64,000 bases of DNA from NCBI GenBank assembly GCA_002356515.1, contig AP017605.1, positions 4,535,001 to 4,599,000 of the forward strand. The letters run 5' to 3'. The first letter of the stretch is position 1. Each line of letters opens with the position of its first letter. This stretch comes from Mesorhizobium loti. GTDB lineage: Bacteria > Pseudomonadota > Alphaproteobacteria > Rhizobiales > Rhizobiaceae. The notes beneath the pieces were generated by a model. It did not search any database, was not told where the DNA came from, and saw only the letters and a list, made by a program, of their open reading frames with translations. Shown here piece by piece: positions 54,529-62,638 of this stretch. Made by a program: the position numbers and the translations under genes.

Positions 54529-56463
54529 TTATGCTGCTTTACGGCCACGCGCGGCAAGCCACGCTTCGGTCAGCTGTTCGAAGCGCGACGCCATGTCGGC
54601 GACCGCCTCGTCATCCGACATCTTGCCGGCCAGCCATTGTTCGGCCGCGTGGACGAAGATGGTGCGGCCGACAGCAAAGCCCTTAACGATCGGCGCCTTG
54701 GCGGTGGCGGCAAACGCCGCCTCCAACTCATCCTGCGGCGCTTCCAGCCCGAGCAGCACGATGCCGCGGCACCAGGGATCATGCTTCAGGATGACCGCTT
54801 CGATCTTGGTCCAGGCACCCGCAGACGCCTGCGGTTCGAGTTTCCACCAGTCCGGCTTGATGCCAAGCGCATAAAGCTCTTCCAGCGCGCGCGGAATGGT
54901 CGTGTCGTCGAGCTTGCCGTGCTTGCCGGCGATGATCTCGATGAGCAGTTCCCGGCCGACTTTGCGTGCTGCCTCGAACAGCGCGCGCAATTTCTGCTGC
55001 TGCTCTTCCTTCAGGGCCGCCGGATCGTCGGGATGGTAGAAGCACAGGCACTTGATGCAATGGTCGACCGGCCATTCCACCAGCTGCGAGCCGATGTCCT
55101 GCGAGAATTCGAAGCGCAGCGGCCGCGAGCCCGGCAATTCCACGGGGCGGCCGAGCCAGGCGAAGGGATGCCTGGCGAATTCGAACATCGCCTCGCGGCC
55201 ATGCTTCTCGTCGATCAGCATGCCATAGCCGTCGCGGCCGGCGGCGACCTTGGCCGCCGCCTTGACCGCCAGCACCTTGAAATCGCGGATGCGCGCCGGA
55301 TCGGCGCCGGTCTTCGCCGCCACGTCCTCGAGCTGCACACGGTGGTCGCAGGCGAGCGCCATCAGCGAGGGGATGTCGCGCCGGCGGGTCGTCGCCCAAT
55401 GGATGTGGTTGATCGCCTCGTCCTTGCGCAGCGCCCTGTATTTGCTGCCGTTCTTGAGGAAGAACTGCAGCTCCTCGAAGGTCGGATATTCCGGCGCGCA
55501 GAGCAGCCGCGACACGGCGAAGGCGCCGCAGGCATTGGCCCAGGTCGCCGCCGTCGCATGGTCTTCGCCGCCCAGCCAGCCGCGCAGGAAGCCGGACATG
55601 AAGGCGTCACCGGCGCCCAGCACATTGTAGATCTCGATCGGGAAACCCTTGCCGACGACACCGTCCTCGAGATCGTCGCTGATCGGTCCGTCATAGACGA
55701 TGCAGCCCATGGCGCCGCGCTTCAAGACGATGGTGGCCGCCGACAGCGCGCGGATCGTCTTCAGCGCGCTCAGGCAGTCATCGGCGCCCGAGGCGATCAT
55801 GATCTCTTCCTCGGTGCCGACGATGAGATCGCAATCAGGCAGCACGGTCTTCAGCTGGGCCGAGACCCGGTCCGATTTGACGTAGCGCTCGAAGCCTTCG
55901 GCATGGCCGGCGAGGCCCCACAGATTGGGCCGGTAGTCGATGTCGAAGACGACCTTGCCGCCCTTGGCTTTCATGATGCGGATCGCCTTGCGCTGCGCGG
56001 CGTCGCTGTTGGGCCGGGAAAAATGCGTGCCGGTGACGACGATCGAGCGCGCCGAAGCGATGAACGCTTCGTCGATGTCTTCCGGCGCCAGCGCCATGTC
56101 GGCGCAGTCCGAGCGGTAGAAGATCATCGGCGAAACGCCTTCGCTTTCGACCGAAAGCAGCACCAGCGCCGTCAGCCGTTCCTTGTCGGTCTTCAGCCCG
56201 TCTGTGTTGACGCCTTCGCGCTTGAGCTGTTCGCGGATGAAGCGGCCCATCTGTTCGTCGCCAACGCGCGTCAGCAGCGCCGAGCGCAGGCCGAGCCTCG
56301 CCGTACCGACCGAAATGTTGGCGGGGCAGCCGCCGACGGACTTGGCGAAAGAAGTGATGTCCTCCAGCCGCGAGCCGATCTGCTGGCCATAGAGGTCGAC
56401 GGAAGCGCGACCGATGGTGATGACGTCGAGCGGCGCCTGTCTGGCGTCCACGGCTTCGCTCAT
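54529..56463 (-). CDS. iolC: Bifunctional 5-dehydro-2-deoxygluconokinase / DUF2090 (IolC with aldolase-like C-terminal domain)
   Basis: The 644-residue protein has an N-terminal PfkB sugar kinase (about 1-330; GGCPANISVGTARLGLRSAL and the catalytic GAGDAFMSGFLRGWLGG). A C-terminal DUF2090 domain (about 340-640; ACDHRVQLEDVAAKTG and ILFKHDP-like VILKHDPWCRG) follows. The kinase phosphorylates 5-dehydro-2-deoxygluconate; the DUF2090 part resembles the class I aldolase fold and may split the product. The fusion is usual in rhizobia. The upstream region has a GGAA-N6-TTCC palindrome at 56576-56589, a likely IolR site. Confidence 0.95.
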   Translation of the reverse strand: MSEAVDARQAPLDVITIGRASVDLYGQQIGSRLEDITSFAKSVGGCPANISVGTARLGLRSALLTRVGDEQMGRFIREQLKREGVNTDGLKTDKERLTALVLLSVESEGVSPMIFYRSDCADMALAPEDIDEAFIASARSIVVTGTHFSRPNSDAAQRKAIRIMKAKGGKVVFDIDYRPNLWGLAGHAEGFERYVKSDRVSAQLKTVLPDCDLIVGTEEEIMIASGADDCLSALKTIRALSAATIVLKRGAMGCIVYDGPISDDLEDGVVGKGFPIEIYNVLGAGDAFMSGFLRGWLGGEDHATAATWANACGAFAVSRLLCAPEYPTFEELQFFLKNGSKYRALRKDEAINHIHWATTRRRDIPSLMALACDHRVQLEDVAAKTGADPARIRDFKVLAVKAAAKVAAGRDGYGMLIDEKHGREAMFEFARHPFAWLGRPVELPGSRPLRFEFSQDIGSQLVEWPVDHCIKCLCFYHPDDPAALKEEQQQKLRALFEAARKVGRELLIEIIAGKHGKLDDTTIPRALEELYALGIKPDWWKLEPQASAGAWTKIEAVILKHDPWCRGIVLLGLEAPQDELEAAFAATAKAPIVKGFAVGRTIFVHAAEQWLAGKMSDDEAVADMASRFEQLTEAWLAARGRKAA

Positions 56464-56575
56464 TTGGAACCTCCCGTCAGTCTTGTTGTCAGGAACAACA
56501 TTGTTTGGGTAACACGCGCGAGCGGCAGCGTGGTGCCGGCAATATGAAATAATAATTCCAATCCATAGTCAATAT

Positions 56576-56589
56576 GGAATGAGCATTCC
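56576..56589. promoter_or_regulatory. Candidate IolR binding site upstream of iolC
   Basis: GGAATGAGCATTCC fits the GGAA-N6-TTCC pattern reported for IolR of Sinorhizobium (from memory). It lies in the 157-base gap between iolR and iolC, 113 bases upstream of the iolC start. A near match, GAAA-N6-TTCC, is at 56546-56559, and TGTTG/CAACA arms flank 56486-56502. Confidence 0.6.
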
Positions 56590-56620
56590 CTGACCTAAAA
56601 TTACCTTTTGGGATAGCCGA

Positions 56621-57466
56621 TCAGGCCTTGCGCTTGCGGCCTGCGTCGCGCCGCTTCTCGCCGACGCCGACGGTCAGCGCCATGGCCAGCGCCATCGTCG
56701 CCGACAGCGAACGGAAGCCGGCGAAGTCCGCCTCGGCAACCTCGAACCAGACGCTGGCGAACTGGGCGAGCGGCGAAAACGAGCTGTCGGTGATGGCGAC
56801 GATCGGCACGCCTTGCTCCGAAATGGTGCGTGCTTCCTCGATGGTAGCGGGCGCATAGGGCGAGAAGGAGATGGCAATGACGGCGTCCGCCGGCGTGGCG
56901 AAGGCGATCATCTCGGCGTTGAGGCCGGCGGCCGATTCGATCAGCTGGTTACGGATCTTCAGCTTGCCCAGCGCATAGGCGATGTAGGTCGCCACCGGGT
57001 AGGAGCGGCGCTTGGCTAAGACATAGATGGTCTGCGCCTTCGCCAGCAGCGAAATCGCGTCTTCCAGATGCGCGTCATCCAGCGCGCGCGAAATGTCGTT
57101 GAGCGAGGTGCTGGCGGCGGCGACGAAGCCGTCGAAGATCGCGCGATGTCCGGCGCCGCCCTCGGCCTTGGCGCGCAGCGCCTGCAGCCGTTCGTCATAA
57201 GATGAGTTGCGCTCCCGCAGCCGCTCGCGGAACACCTGTTGCAGGCTGGTAAAACCGTCGAAGCCGAGTTGCTGGGCAAAGCGGATCAGGGTGGAGGGCT
57301 GCACGCCGGCTGAGGCGGCGATGCTGGCGGCGGTGCCGAAGGCGATGTCGTCGGGATTGTCGAGCGCGTAGGCGGCGATCTGCGCGATGCGTTTGGGCAG
57401 GCTTTCGCGCCGGTCCAGGATGGTGGCGCGCAGCGTCTCGAAGTCGCGAGGTACCCGTTCGTCCAT
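56621..57466 (-). CDS. iolR: RpiR-family transcriptional regulator of inositol catabolism
   Basis: The 281-residue protein has an N-terminal RpiR helix-turn-helix (about 35-75: GTAASIAASAGVQPSTLIRF then AQQLGFDGFTSL) and a C-terminal SIS sugar-phosphate domain (about 120-260). Its N-terminus MDERVPRDFETLRATILDRR matches rhizobial IolR proteins (from memory). Starts further upstream would lie inside a palindromic repeat at 57521-57578, so the ATG at 57464-57466 was chosen. It is followed by iolC on the same strand with a candidate operator in between, and is divergent from a dehydrogenase gene. Confidence 0.9.
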   Translation of the reverse strand: MDERVPRDFETLRATILDRRESLPKRIAQIAAYALDNPDDIAFGTAASIAASAGVQPSTLIRFAQQLGFDGFTSLQQVFRERLRERNSSYDERLQALRAKAEGGAGHRAIFDGFVAAASTSLNDISRALDDAHLEDAISLLAKAQTIYVLAKRRSYPVATYIAYALGKLKIRNQLIESAAGLNAEMIAFATPADAVIAISFSPYAPATIEEARTISEQGVPIVAITDSSFSPLAQFASVWFEVAEADFAGFRSLSATMALAMALTVGVGEKRRDAGRKRKA

Positions 57467-57520
57467 CGTCGGCCCGTCCAAGCTTGTCCAAAGCGCGTCA
57501 GCGCGCTTCAGACCGTTTGA

Positions 57521-57578
57521 TTCCATGCATGTCGTTGTCCCAAAACCGCAGCGCACTTTTGGGCGACATGCATTGGAA
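57521..57578. repeat. Palindromic intergenic repeat, family D
   Basis: TTCCATGCATGTCG and CGACATGCATTGGAA are near-perfect inverted arms, with inner CCCAAAAC and CTTTTGGG arms around a GCAGCGCA loop. This is a pattern common in Rhizobiales intergenic DNA (from memory). It sits in the divergent region between iolR and the dehydrogenase gene. Confidence 0.75.
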
Positions 57579-57641
57579 ACGTCCTCTCTGCCCGATCATA
57601 GCGAGCCTGCGCAAGAACGCCATAAAAAATGAGGCAGACAT

Positions 57642-57662
57642 TCCATTTCAAGAAGAAATGGA
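57642..57662. promoter_or_regulatory. Palindromic operator-like site before the Gfo/Idh/MocA gene
   Basis: TCCATTTC and GAAATGGA are perfect eight-base arms around AAGAA, 42 bases upstream of the start codon at 57705. IolR or another sugar regulator is the likely binder (inference). Confidence 0.5.
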
Positions 57663-57704
57663 CTAATTCATCCATCAAGCGCTTCATGTGGTGGAGAACG
57701 GAAA

Positions 57705-58814
57705 ATGGTTGGCGTCGGTCTTATCGGCACGGGCTTCATGGGCAAATGTCACGCCATAGCGTGGAGTGCCGTCGGCGCCGTCTTTCCCGATGTCGCCAAG
57801 CCAAGGCTTGTCCATCTCGGAGAGGTCAATGAGGAGCTTGCCCAGCGCAAGGCCGGCGAGTTCGGTTTCGCCAGGGCGTCCGGCGACTGGCGCGCCGTCG
57901 TCAACGACCCGGAGGTCGAGATCGTCTCGCTGACCACGCCCAACCAGTTCCATCCCGAGATGGCCATCGCCATTCTCGAGGCTGGTAAGCATCTGTGGTG
58001 CGAAAAGCCGATGGCGCCGAGCTTCGCCGAGGCCGAGGCCATGGCTGCCGCGGCGAAGAAATCGGGCAAGATCGCGGCGCTGGGCTATAACTACATCCAG
58101 AGCCCGGCCATCCGTCACATCGGCGCGCTGCTCGACGAGAAGATTATCGGCGAGGTCAACCATCTGCGCATCGAGATGGACGAGGATTTCATGGCCGATC
58201 CCGAGGCGCTGTTCTTCTGGAAGCATGAGGCGTCTTCCGGCTATGGCGCGCTCGACGATTTTGCCGTGCATCCGCTGTCGCTGGTCTCGGCCCTGTTCGG
58301 CCGCATCGCCAGCGTCATCTGCGACATGGCCAAGCCGTATGCCGACCGCAAGCTGGCTAGCGGCGGGCGCCGCGCGGTCGAAACCTACGACATTGCCAGC
58401 GTGCTGATGCATCTGGAAAACGGCATTGCCGGCACGTTGCAGGTCAACCGCTCGGCCTGGGGCCGCAAGGGCCGCATCGCCATCCAGATTTTCGGCTCCA
58501 AGGGTTCGATCCTGTTCGACCAGGAGCGGATGAACGAAATCCAGCTCTATGTCACATCGGATCGCCCGACCGAACAGGGCTACCGCACCATCTTGGTGGC
58601 GCCGCACCACAAGCCCTACGACGCCTTCCTGCCGGCACCCGGGCACGGCCTCGGTTTCAACGACCTCAAGACCATCGAGTGTCACGAGTTGCTGACGCGG
58701 CTTGCCGGCAGACCGGCGCGGCTGATCGAGTTCGCCGAGGGGCTGGAGATCGAGCGCACCGTGCACGCCATGGCGCGCTCCTTCCAGGAAAAGCGCTGGG
58801 TCGATGTGCGGTAG
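57705..58814 (+). CDS. Gfo/Idh/MocA family oxidoreductase (inositol-locus dehydrogenase)
   Basis: The 369-residue NAD(P)-dependent oxidoreductase has the Rossmann motif GLIGTGFMGKCHA (about 5-17), the conserved EKP (WCEKPMAPSF) and the substrate-binding histidine region DDFAVHPLSLVSALFG. Members act on inositols, their isomers or related sugars. The location beside iolR suggests oxidation of an inositol isomer or a downstream compound, though a different sugar is possible. A GGAG ribosome site precedes the ATG. A palindromic site at 57642-57662 probably regulates it. Confidence 0.9.
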   Translation: MVGVGLIGTGFMGKCHAIAWSAVGAVFPDVAKPRLVHLGEVNEELAQRKAGEFGFARASGDWRAVVNDPEVEIVSLTTPNQFHPEMAIAILEAGKHLWCEKPMAPSFAEAEAMAAAAKKSGKIAALGYNYIQSPAIRHIGALLDEKIIGEVNHLRIEMDEDFMADPEALFFWKHEASSGYGALDDFAVHPLSLVSALFGRIASVICDMAKPYADRKLASGGRRAVETYDIASVLMHLENGIAGTLQVNRSAWGRKGRIAIQIFGSKGSILFDQERMNEIQLYVTSDRPTEQGYRTILVAPHHKPYDAFLPAPGHGLGFNDLKTIECHELLTRLAGRPARLIEFAEGLEIERTVHAMARSFQEKRWVDVR

Positions 58815-58826
58815 TACAAGCGCGCC

Positions 58827-59522
58827 TTAACCGCCGACGGCCGGGGTCTCCCAGCCGTCGACCCAGACCTGCCGCAGGCGGTCGCCTTCGCCCTTGAAGT
58901 GCAGCCCTGTCGGCTGACAGTCTTCGATGCGGTCGCTGCGGAAATTACGGATGGCCTGGCGCAGCTCGCACCAAGCCACCGTGTTCACCGCCTCCGCGTA
59001 ATAGATCAGTGCGATCGGCCGGATGATGCGTTGCGTGGTCCGGCCTGCCTCGTCGCGATAGGAGAGGTCGAGCTTCTCCTCGTCGCGGATGGCGCGGCGC
59101 ACCAGCGCAAGGTCGATCGTGCCGGCCGAAGGCGCGGCAAAACCCCAGGCATGCAGCGCATTGGCGTCGAATGTCTGGCGCAGCGGCTGCGGCACCGCGC
59201 CGGCAATCTTGGCGCTGACACGCTTGGCCGCCTGCTTGAGCTCGTCGTCTCCCGTGCGCTCCAGCAGCGCCAGCGACAGCACAATCGCCTCCATCTCCTC
59301 GATCGAAAACATCAACGGCGGCAGGTCGAAACCGGGGCGCAGTATGTAGCCGATGCCGCGTCCGCCCTCTATCGGCACGCGCATCGCCTGCAAGGCCGCG
59401 ATGTCGCGATAGATCGACCGGATTGTCACTTCCAGCCGCTCGGCAATCATGGCCGCCGTCACCGGCTGCCGCGCCAGCCGCAGAATCTGGATGATCTCGA
59501 ACAGGCGTGACGCCTTGCGCAT
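58827..59522 (-). CDS. YafY-type transcriptional regulator (HTH plus WYL domain)
   Basis: The 231-residue protein has an N-terminal HTH_11-type helix-turn-helix (RLFEIIQILRLARQPVTAAM, AERLEVTIRSIYRDIAALQA) and a C-terminal WYL domain with ALIYYAEAVNTVAWCELR. WYL domains sense small molecules or nucleic acids. The ATG at 59520-59522 has an AGGAA ribosome site; an extension to 59558 would run across the 11-base inverted repeat at 59542-59569. It is divergent from the LysE exporter and probably regulates it and itself. Confidence 0.9.
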   Translation of the reverse strand: MRKASRLFEIIQILRLARQPVTAAMIAERLEVTIRSIYRDIAALQAMRVPIEGGRGIGYILRPGFDLPPLMFSIEEMEAIVLSLALLERTGDDELKQAAKRVSAKIAGAVPQPLRQTFDANALHAWGFAAPSAGTIDLALVRRAIRDEEKLDLSYRDEAGRTTQRIIRPIALIYYAEAVNTVAWCELRQAIRNFRSDRIEDCQPTGLHFKGEGDRLRQVWVDGWETPAVGG

Positions 59523-59541
59523 TTCCTGACCCGGCTCCCAT

Positions 59542-59569
59542 CCCAACTGACACACCATTGTCAGTTGGG
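59542..59569. promoter_or_regulatory. Perfect inverted-repeat operator between WYL regulator and LysE exporter
   Basis: CCCAACTGACA (59542-59552) and TGTCAGTTGGG (59559-59569) are perfect 11-base arms separated by CACCAT. The site is 20 bases upstream of the regulator start and about 80 bases upstream of the exporter start, suitable for control of both. Confidence 0.7.
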
Positions 59570-59650
59570 TCTACCTATAGGATTGCCTATCGAATTGAAA
59601 ATCAACAGGTTCCGCTGCGACTTGGTGGAACGAGGCGACAGGCAACTGAC

Positions 59651-60286
59651 ATGGGTTACGCGGAAAATCTCTGGCTGTTCTTTATCCTGCTGTTCGGCAT
59701 CATCGCCGTTCCGGGCATGGACATGCTGTTCGTGCTGGCCAATGCGCTGACCGGCGGGCGCGACAGGGGCCTTGCCGCGACCGGTGGCATCATGGTCGGC
59801 GGCATGGTGCACACGCTGAACGGGGCGATCGGCGTAGGCCTGCTGATGCATTTCGTGCCGATCCTGTTCACGCCGCTGCTGCTCGCCGGCGCCGCTTACA
59901 TGGCCTTCATCGGCATCACGCTGATGCGCAGCTCCATCACCGTCGGTCACGATGGACCCGTCGGCAGCCGCTCGGCATGGAAGGCGTTTCGACAGGGGCT
60001 GGTGACCTGCCTGATCAATCCGAAGGCCTATCTGTTCGTGCTAGCCGTCTATCCGCAGTTCCTGAAGCCGGACTACGGCCCGATCTGGATGCAGGCAACT
60101 GTCATGGGCCTGCTGACGGTCCTCACCCAGGCCGCGATCTATGGTGGGCTCGCGATCACGGCCGGTCGCAGCCGCAACCTGTTGATCGCCAATCCGCGGG
60201 CGACCATCCTTGCCGGCCGGGCGGCCGGGCTGCTGCTCTTTGCGGTCTCGGTGTTCACCGCCTGGGAAGGGCTGAAGGCGGCGTGA
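59651..60286 (+). CDS. LysE/RhtB-family amino-acid exporter
   Basis: The 211-residue inner-membrane protein starts MGYAENLWLFFILLFGIIAV and has the family motif PGMDMLFVLANALTGGRDRGL (within 24-45) and six predicted helices. LysE/RhtB proteins export amino acids such as lysine, threonine or homoserine lactones. The ATG at 59651 fits family length better than the longer frame from 59507. It is divergent from the WYL regulator and ends in a hairpin shared with the convergent DAHP synthase gene. Confidence 0.9.
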   Translation: MGYAENLWLFFILLFGIIAVPGMDMLFVLANALTGGRDRGLAATGGIMVGGMVHTLNGAIGVGLLMHFVPILFTPLLLAGAAYMAFIGITLMRSSITVGHDGPVGSRSAWKAFRQGLVTCLINPKAYLFVLAVYPQFLKPDYGPIWMQATVMGLLTVLTQAAIYGGLAITAGRSRNLLIANPRATILAGRAAGLLLFAVSVFTAWEGLKAA

Positions 60287-60314
60287 TCCCCGACTGAAAC
60301 GGGGATCACGCCGC
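60278..60314. terminator. Bidirectional hairpin terminator between convergent genes
   Basis: GCGGCGTGATCCCC and GGGGATCACGCCGC form a perfect 14-base stem around GACTGAAAC, overlapping the exporter stop codon and 20 bases from the DAHP synthase stop. U-tracts are weak on both sides. Confidence 0.7.
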
Positions 60315-60334
60315 TGCCTTTGTCTCCGACCAGA

Positions 60335-61426
60335 TCAGGCGGCGCCCTGCCGGTTCTCCAGCATGGCGCGGCGTGCCGAACGGCGCCATTCGACGGCACC
60401 GGCAAGGCCGTGCAGCACGGTCTCGGTGGTCGCCCAGTCGATACAGCCATCGGTGATGCTCTGGCCGTAGACGAGCGGCTTGCCGGGCACCACGTCCTGT
60501 CGGCCGGCGACGAGATTGCTCTCGATCATCAGGCCGATGATGCGCTCGTCGCCAGCTGCCACCTGGCCCGCCACATCGGCAGCGACCTTGGGCTGGTTCT
60601 CCGGCTTCTTGGCCGAATTGGCATGGCTGACATCGATCATCAGCCGCGGCGCGACACCGATGCGGGCGAGTTCGACCGAGGCCGCTTCGACGCTTGCCGC
60701 GTCATAATTGGGCTGGACGCCGCCGCGCAGGATGACATGGCAGTCCTCATTGCCGGTGGTGGTGGCGATGCCGCTGCGTCCGCCCTTGGTTACCGCCATG
60801 AAATGATGTGGCTGGGCGGCCGACTTCACCGCCTCGCCGGCGATCCTGAGATTGCCGTCGGTGCCGTTCTTGAAACCGACCGGACAGGACAGGCCCGAGG
60901 CCAGCTCGCGGTGGATCTGGCTCTCGGTGGTGCGCGCGCCGATAGCCCCCCAGGCCACGAGGTCGGCAATGTATTGCGGCGTGGTCATATCGAGGAATTC
61001 GGTGGCCGCCGGCAGGCCGAGATTGTTGACGGCCGAGAGCACGTTGCGCGCCATCCTCAGCCCCTTGTCGATGTTGAAGCTGCCGTCGAGGTCGGGATCG
61101 TTGATCAGGCCCTTCCAGCCGACCGTCGTGCGCGGCTTCTCGAAATACACCCGCATCACGATCTCGAGCCGGTCGGACAGGGTCTCGCGCAGCGCCGCCA
61201 GACGGCTGGCATAGTCAACGGCCGCGACCGGATCGTGGATCGAACAGGGGCCGACGACGACAAGCAACCGGTCGTCGGTGCCGTTCAAGATGGCATGGAT
61301 GGCATTGCGTGACGCGCTCACGGTGCGCGTCGCCGTCAGCGTGCGCGGGATTTCCCGCATCACCTGGTCCGGCGTGCTCAGTTCTCGGATTTCCTTGACC
61401 CGAAGGTCGTCTGTGGTGGTCAACAC
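60335..61426 (-). CDS. aroG: 3-deoxy-7-phosphoheptulonate (DAHP) synthase, class I
   Basis: The 363-residue enzyme shows class I DAHP synthase motifs: VGPCSIHDP (58-66), FEKPRTTVGWKG, the catalytic KNGTDGNL and the late DVSHANSAKKPENQ. It condenses phosphoenolpyruvate and erythrose 4-phosphate, the first step of aromatic amino-acid synthesis in the cytoplasm. The start is a GTG at 61424-61426 behind AGGAG. Upstream lie a terminator hairpin and a short leader ORF with Tyr-Trp-Tyr-Phe codons, so transcription is probably controlled by attenuation in response to charged aromatic tRNAs. Confidence 0.95.
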   Translation of the reverse strand: MLTTTDDLRVKEIRELSTPDQVMREIPRTLTATRTVSASRNAIHAILNGTDDRLLVVVGPCSIHDPVAAVDYASRLAALRETLSDRLEIVMRVYFEKPRTTVGWKGLINDPDLDGSFNIDKGLRMARNVLSAVNNLGLPAATEFLDMTTPQYIADLVAWGAIGARTTESQIHRELASGLSCPVGFKNGTDGNLRIAGEAVKSAAQPHHFMAVTKGGRSGIATTTGNEDCHVILRGGVQPNYDAASVEAASVELARIGVAPRLMIDVSHANSAKKPENQPKVAADVAGQVAAGDERIIGLMIESNLVAGRQDVVPGKPLVYGQSITDGCIDWATTETVLHGLAGAVEWRRSARRAMLENRQGAA

Positions 61427-61463
61427 GGCTTTCTGCTCCTGGTTAGGAGACCTGCCGGCTGAA

Positions 61464-61490
61464 ACAAAAAAGCCGCCAGGTCTGGCGGCT
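61464..61490 (-). terminator. Attenuator terminator upstream of DAHP synthase
   Basis: On the minus strand AGCCGCCAG-AC-CTGGCGGCT forms a perfect nine-base stem followed directly by TTTTTTG. It lies 25 bases after the leader-peptide stop and about 38 bases before the DAHP synthase start. A leader segment at 61537-61544 (minus strand CTGGCGGC) can pair with its first arm instead, giving an antiterminator. Confidence 0.85.
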
Positions 61491-61514
61491 GTTCGGATAT
61501 TGTTGCTGCAATCT

Positions 61515-61595
61515 TCAGATCGAGCGCAATCCTCCCGCCGCCAGCGAGCTGCTAAAGTACCAATAGGTGGCGGACAGGTGGATCATCCGGCTCAT
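61515..61595 (-). CDS. Leader peptide of DAHP synthase attenuator (26 residues)
   Basis: A short minus-strand ORF starts MSRMIHLSATYWYFSSS and ends LRSI, with the run TYWYF encoded by ACC TAT TGG TAC TTT (aromatic codons at 61554-61565). Four aromatic codons in a row just before a terminator hairpin are the hallmark of attenuation control by Tyr, Trp and Phe. The CTGGCGGC antiterminator segment lies nine bases downstream of the Phe codon, within the leader coding sequence. An ATG three codons later (61586) is an alternative start. The ribosome site is weak. Confidence 0.8.
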   Translation of the reverse strand: MSRMIHLSATYWYFSSSLAAGGLRSI

Positions 61596-61632
61596 ATAAT
61601 CGAAGCCGAGGCGTTTGTCACGTCCCAGCGTT

Positions 61633-61875
61633 TCAGTTTGAAATGTGCTCGTGGCCCTGGGGAAACCAGATGCCGCGTCGAAGCCAGCTAGCCCCGCCCA
61701 AATTGGGCACGACATGATTTTGGTCGAGATCGTTCATGTCCTTGATGATCGCGATGCTGACAATTTTCGCGGCTGACCCGAAGGCGAGCGCGAAGAGTTG
61801 CAGGGCGTCGGCTTCCGACCGGGCGGTGACGCCGACACCAAGACAGCCGCTTAGCGTGATCCAATATGGATGCAT
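61633..61875 (-). CDS. Small conserved-looking protein of unknown function
   Basis: The 80-residue product starts MHPYWITLSGCLGVGVTARS, with an ending GIWFPQGHEHISN. The upstream ATG at 61923 would add 16 residues; the ATG at 61873-61875 has an AGAG site and a more protein-like start. No family was recognised with certainty. It ends 38 bases before the DAHP leader peptide on the same strand. Confidence 0.55.
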   Translation of the reverse strand: MHPYWITLSGCLGVGVTARSEADALQLFALAFGSAAKIVSIAIIKDMNDLDQNHVVPNLGGASWLRRGIWFPQGHEHISN

Positions 61876-61938
61876 CGAGACGTTCTCTTGTGGCACAGGC
61901 GCATGACCCCTGAGGTCCGACATGCTGCGCCGGGCGGC

Positions 61939-62361
61939 TCATGCCGTCCAGGGATCGAAGAGTTCTATTCCGAAGCCTTCGAAATCCCTGGTATTGCGCG
62001 TTGCCAAGGTGAGCTGCCGCGCAATCGCCGTGGCTGCGATCAGGCCGTCCATCGATGACAGGCCGCGCCCACGGCGCTTGGCAAGGCCCATCAGGTCGCC
62101 CCAGGCCAAGGCAACCGGTTCGTCCACCGGCAAAACCCTTTGCTCGAAGCGCTGCGGCAGGTCCCGAGCGAGCCATTCGGCGAGTGCCTCGCGTTTCCGG
62201 CCCTCATCCATCAGGGCGACGCCGCGCCGGATCTCGGCGATCGATATGACGCTGATGAATGAGCGGTCCTCATCAAGCCCGTCCAGCCAGTCCAGAACGC
62301 TTGCGTCCGGCGCCGGCCTTGTCACCTCGGACAGGACATTCGTATCGAGCAGCAGCCTCAC
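61939..62361 (-). CDS. vapC: VapC-type toxin, PIN-domain ribonuclease
   Basis: The 140-residue protein has the PIN-domain acidic residues: Asp6 (LLLDTNVLSE), the Glu in SIAEIRRG, the Asp in SSMDGLIAATA and the Asp in TRNTRDFEGFG. VapC toxins cleave RNA, often tRNA, when freed from the antitoxin. It starts at a GTG overlapping the antitoxin stop by four bases (GTGA), the usual vapBC coupling. Confidence 0.93.
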   Translation of the reverse strand: MRLLLDTNVLSEVTRPAPDASVLDWLDGLDEDRSFISVISIAEIRRGVALMDEGRKREALAEWLARDLPQRFEQRVLPVDEPVALAWGDLMGLAKRRGRGLSSMDGLIAATAIARQLTLATRNTRDFEGFGIELFDPWTA

Positions 62362-62624
62362 AGCGGCAGGTCACGCGGCTCGTCGGGCTGACGTTCAAGG
62401 TCGAGATCGGCGCCGCGCAGCGGTGACCCCAGCAGGAACTGCGCAAGCGTACCCTTGCGCACGGTCTTCCGCTGCCATTCCTCGGCCGAGACGACAACCA
62501 CGCTTGGCTTGCCGTTCTTGGTGATCGTCTGCGGCGACGACTGCGCGCGCTCGATAACCTCCGAGAGCCGGGCCTTTGCTCCGGCGACCGTCCAGTTGGT
62601 ATCCTCTTTGGTCTCAGGACGCAT
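62358..62624 (-). CDS. vapB: Antitoxin of the Phd/YefM (VapB) type
   Basis: The 88-residue protein has the Phd/YefM antitoxin core TVAGAKARLSEVIERAQSSP followed by the KNGKPSVVVVSAEEWQR strand. Its C-terminal tail (FLLGSPLRGADLDLERQPDE) would wrap the toxin. The ATG at 62622-62624 has a strong GGAGG site five bases upstream, better than the ATG at 62640. It binds VapC and normally represses the operon through the upstream palindrome. Confidence 0.92.
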   Translation of the reverse strand: MRPETKEDTNWTVAGAKARLSEVIERAQSSPQTITKNGKPSVVVVSAEEWQRKTVRKGTLAQFLLGSPLRGADLDLERQPDEPRDLPL

Positions 62625-62638
62625 TTCAACCTCCGTGA

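Noticed and set aside
53671..56547. Very long plus-strand ORF opposite iolC and iolD
   Set aside because: It is antisense to two unmistakable genes, has no family resemblance and is an artefact of GC-rich codon bias.
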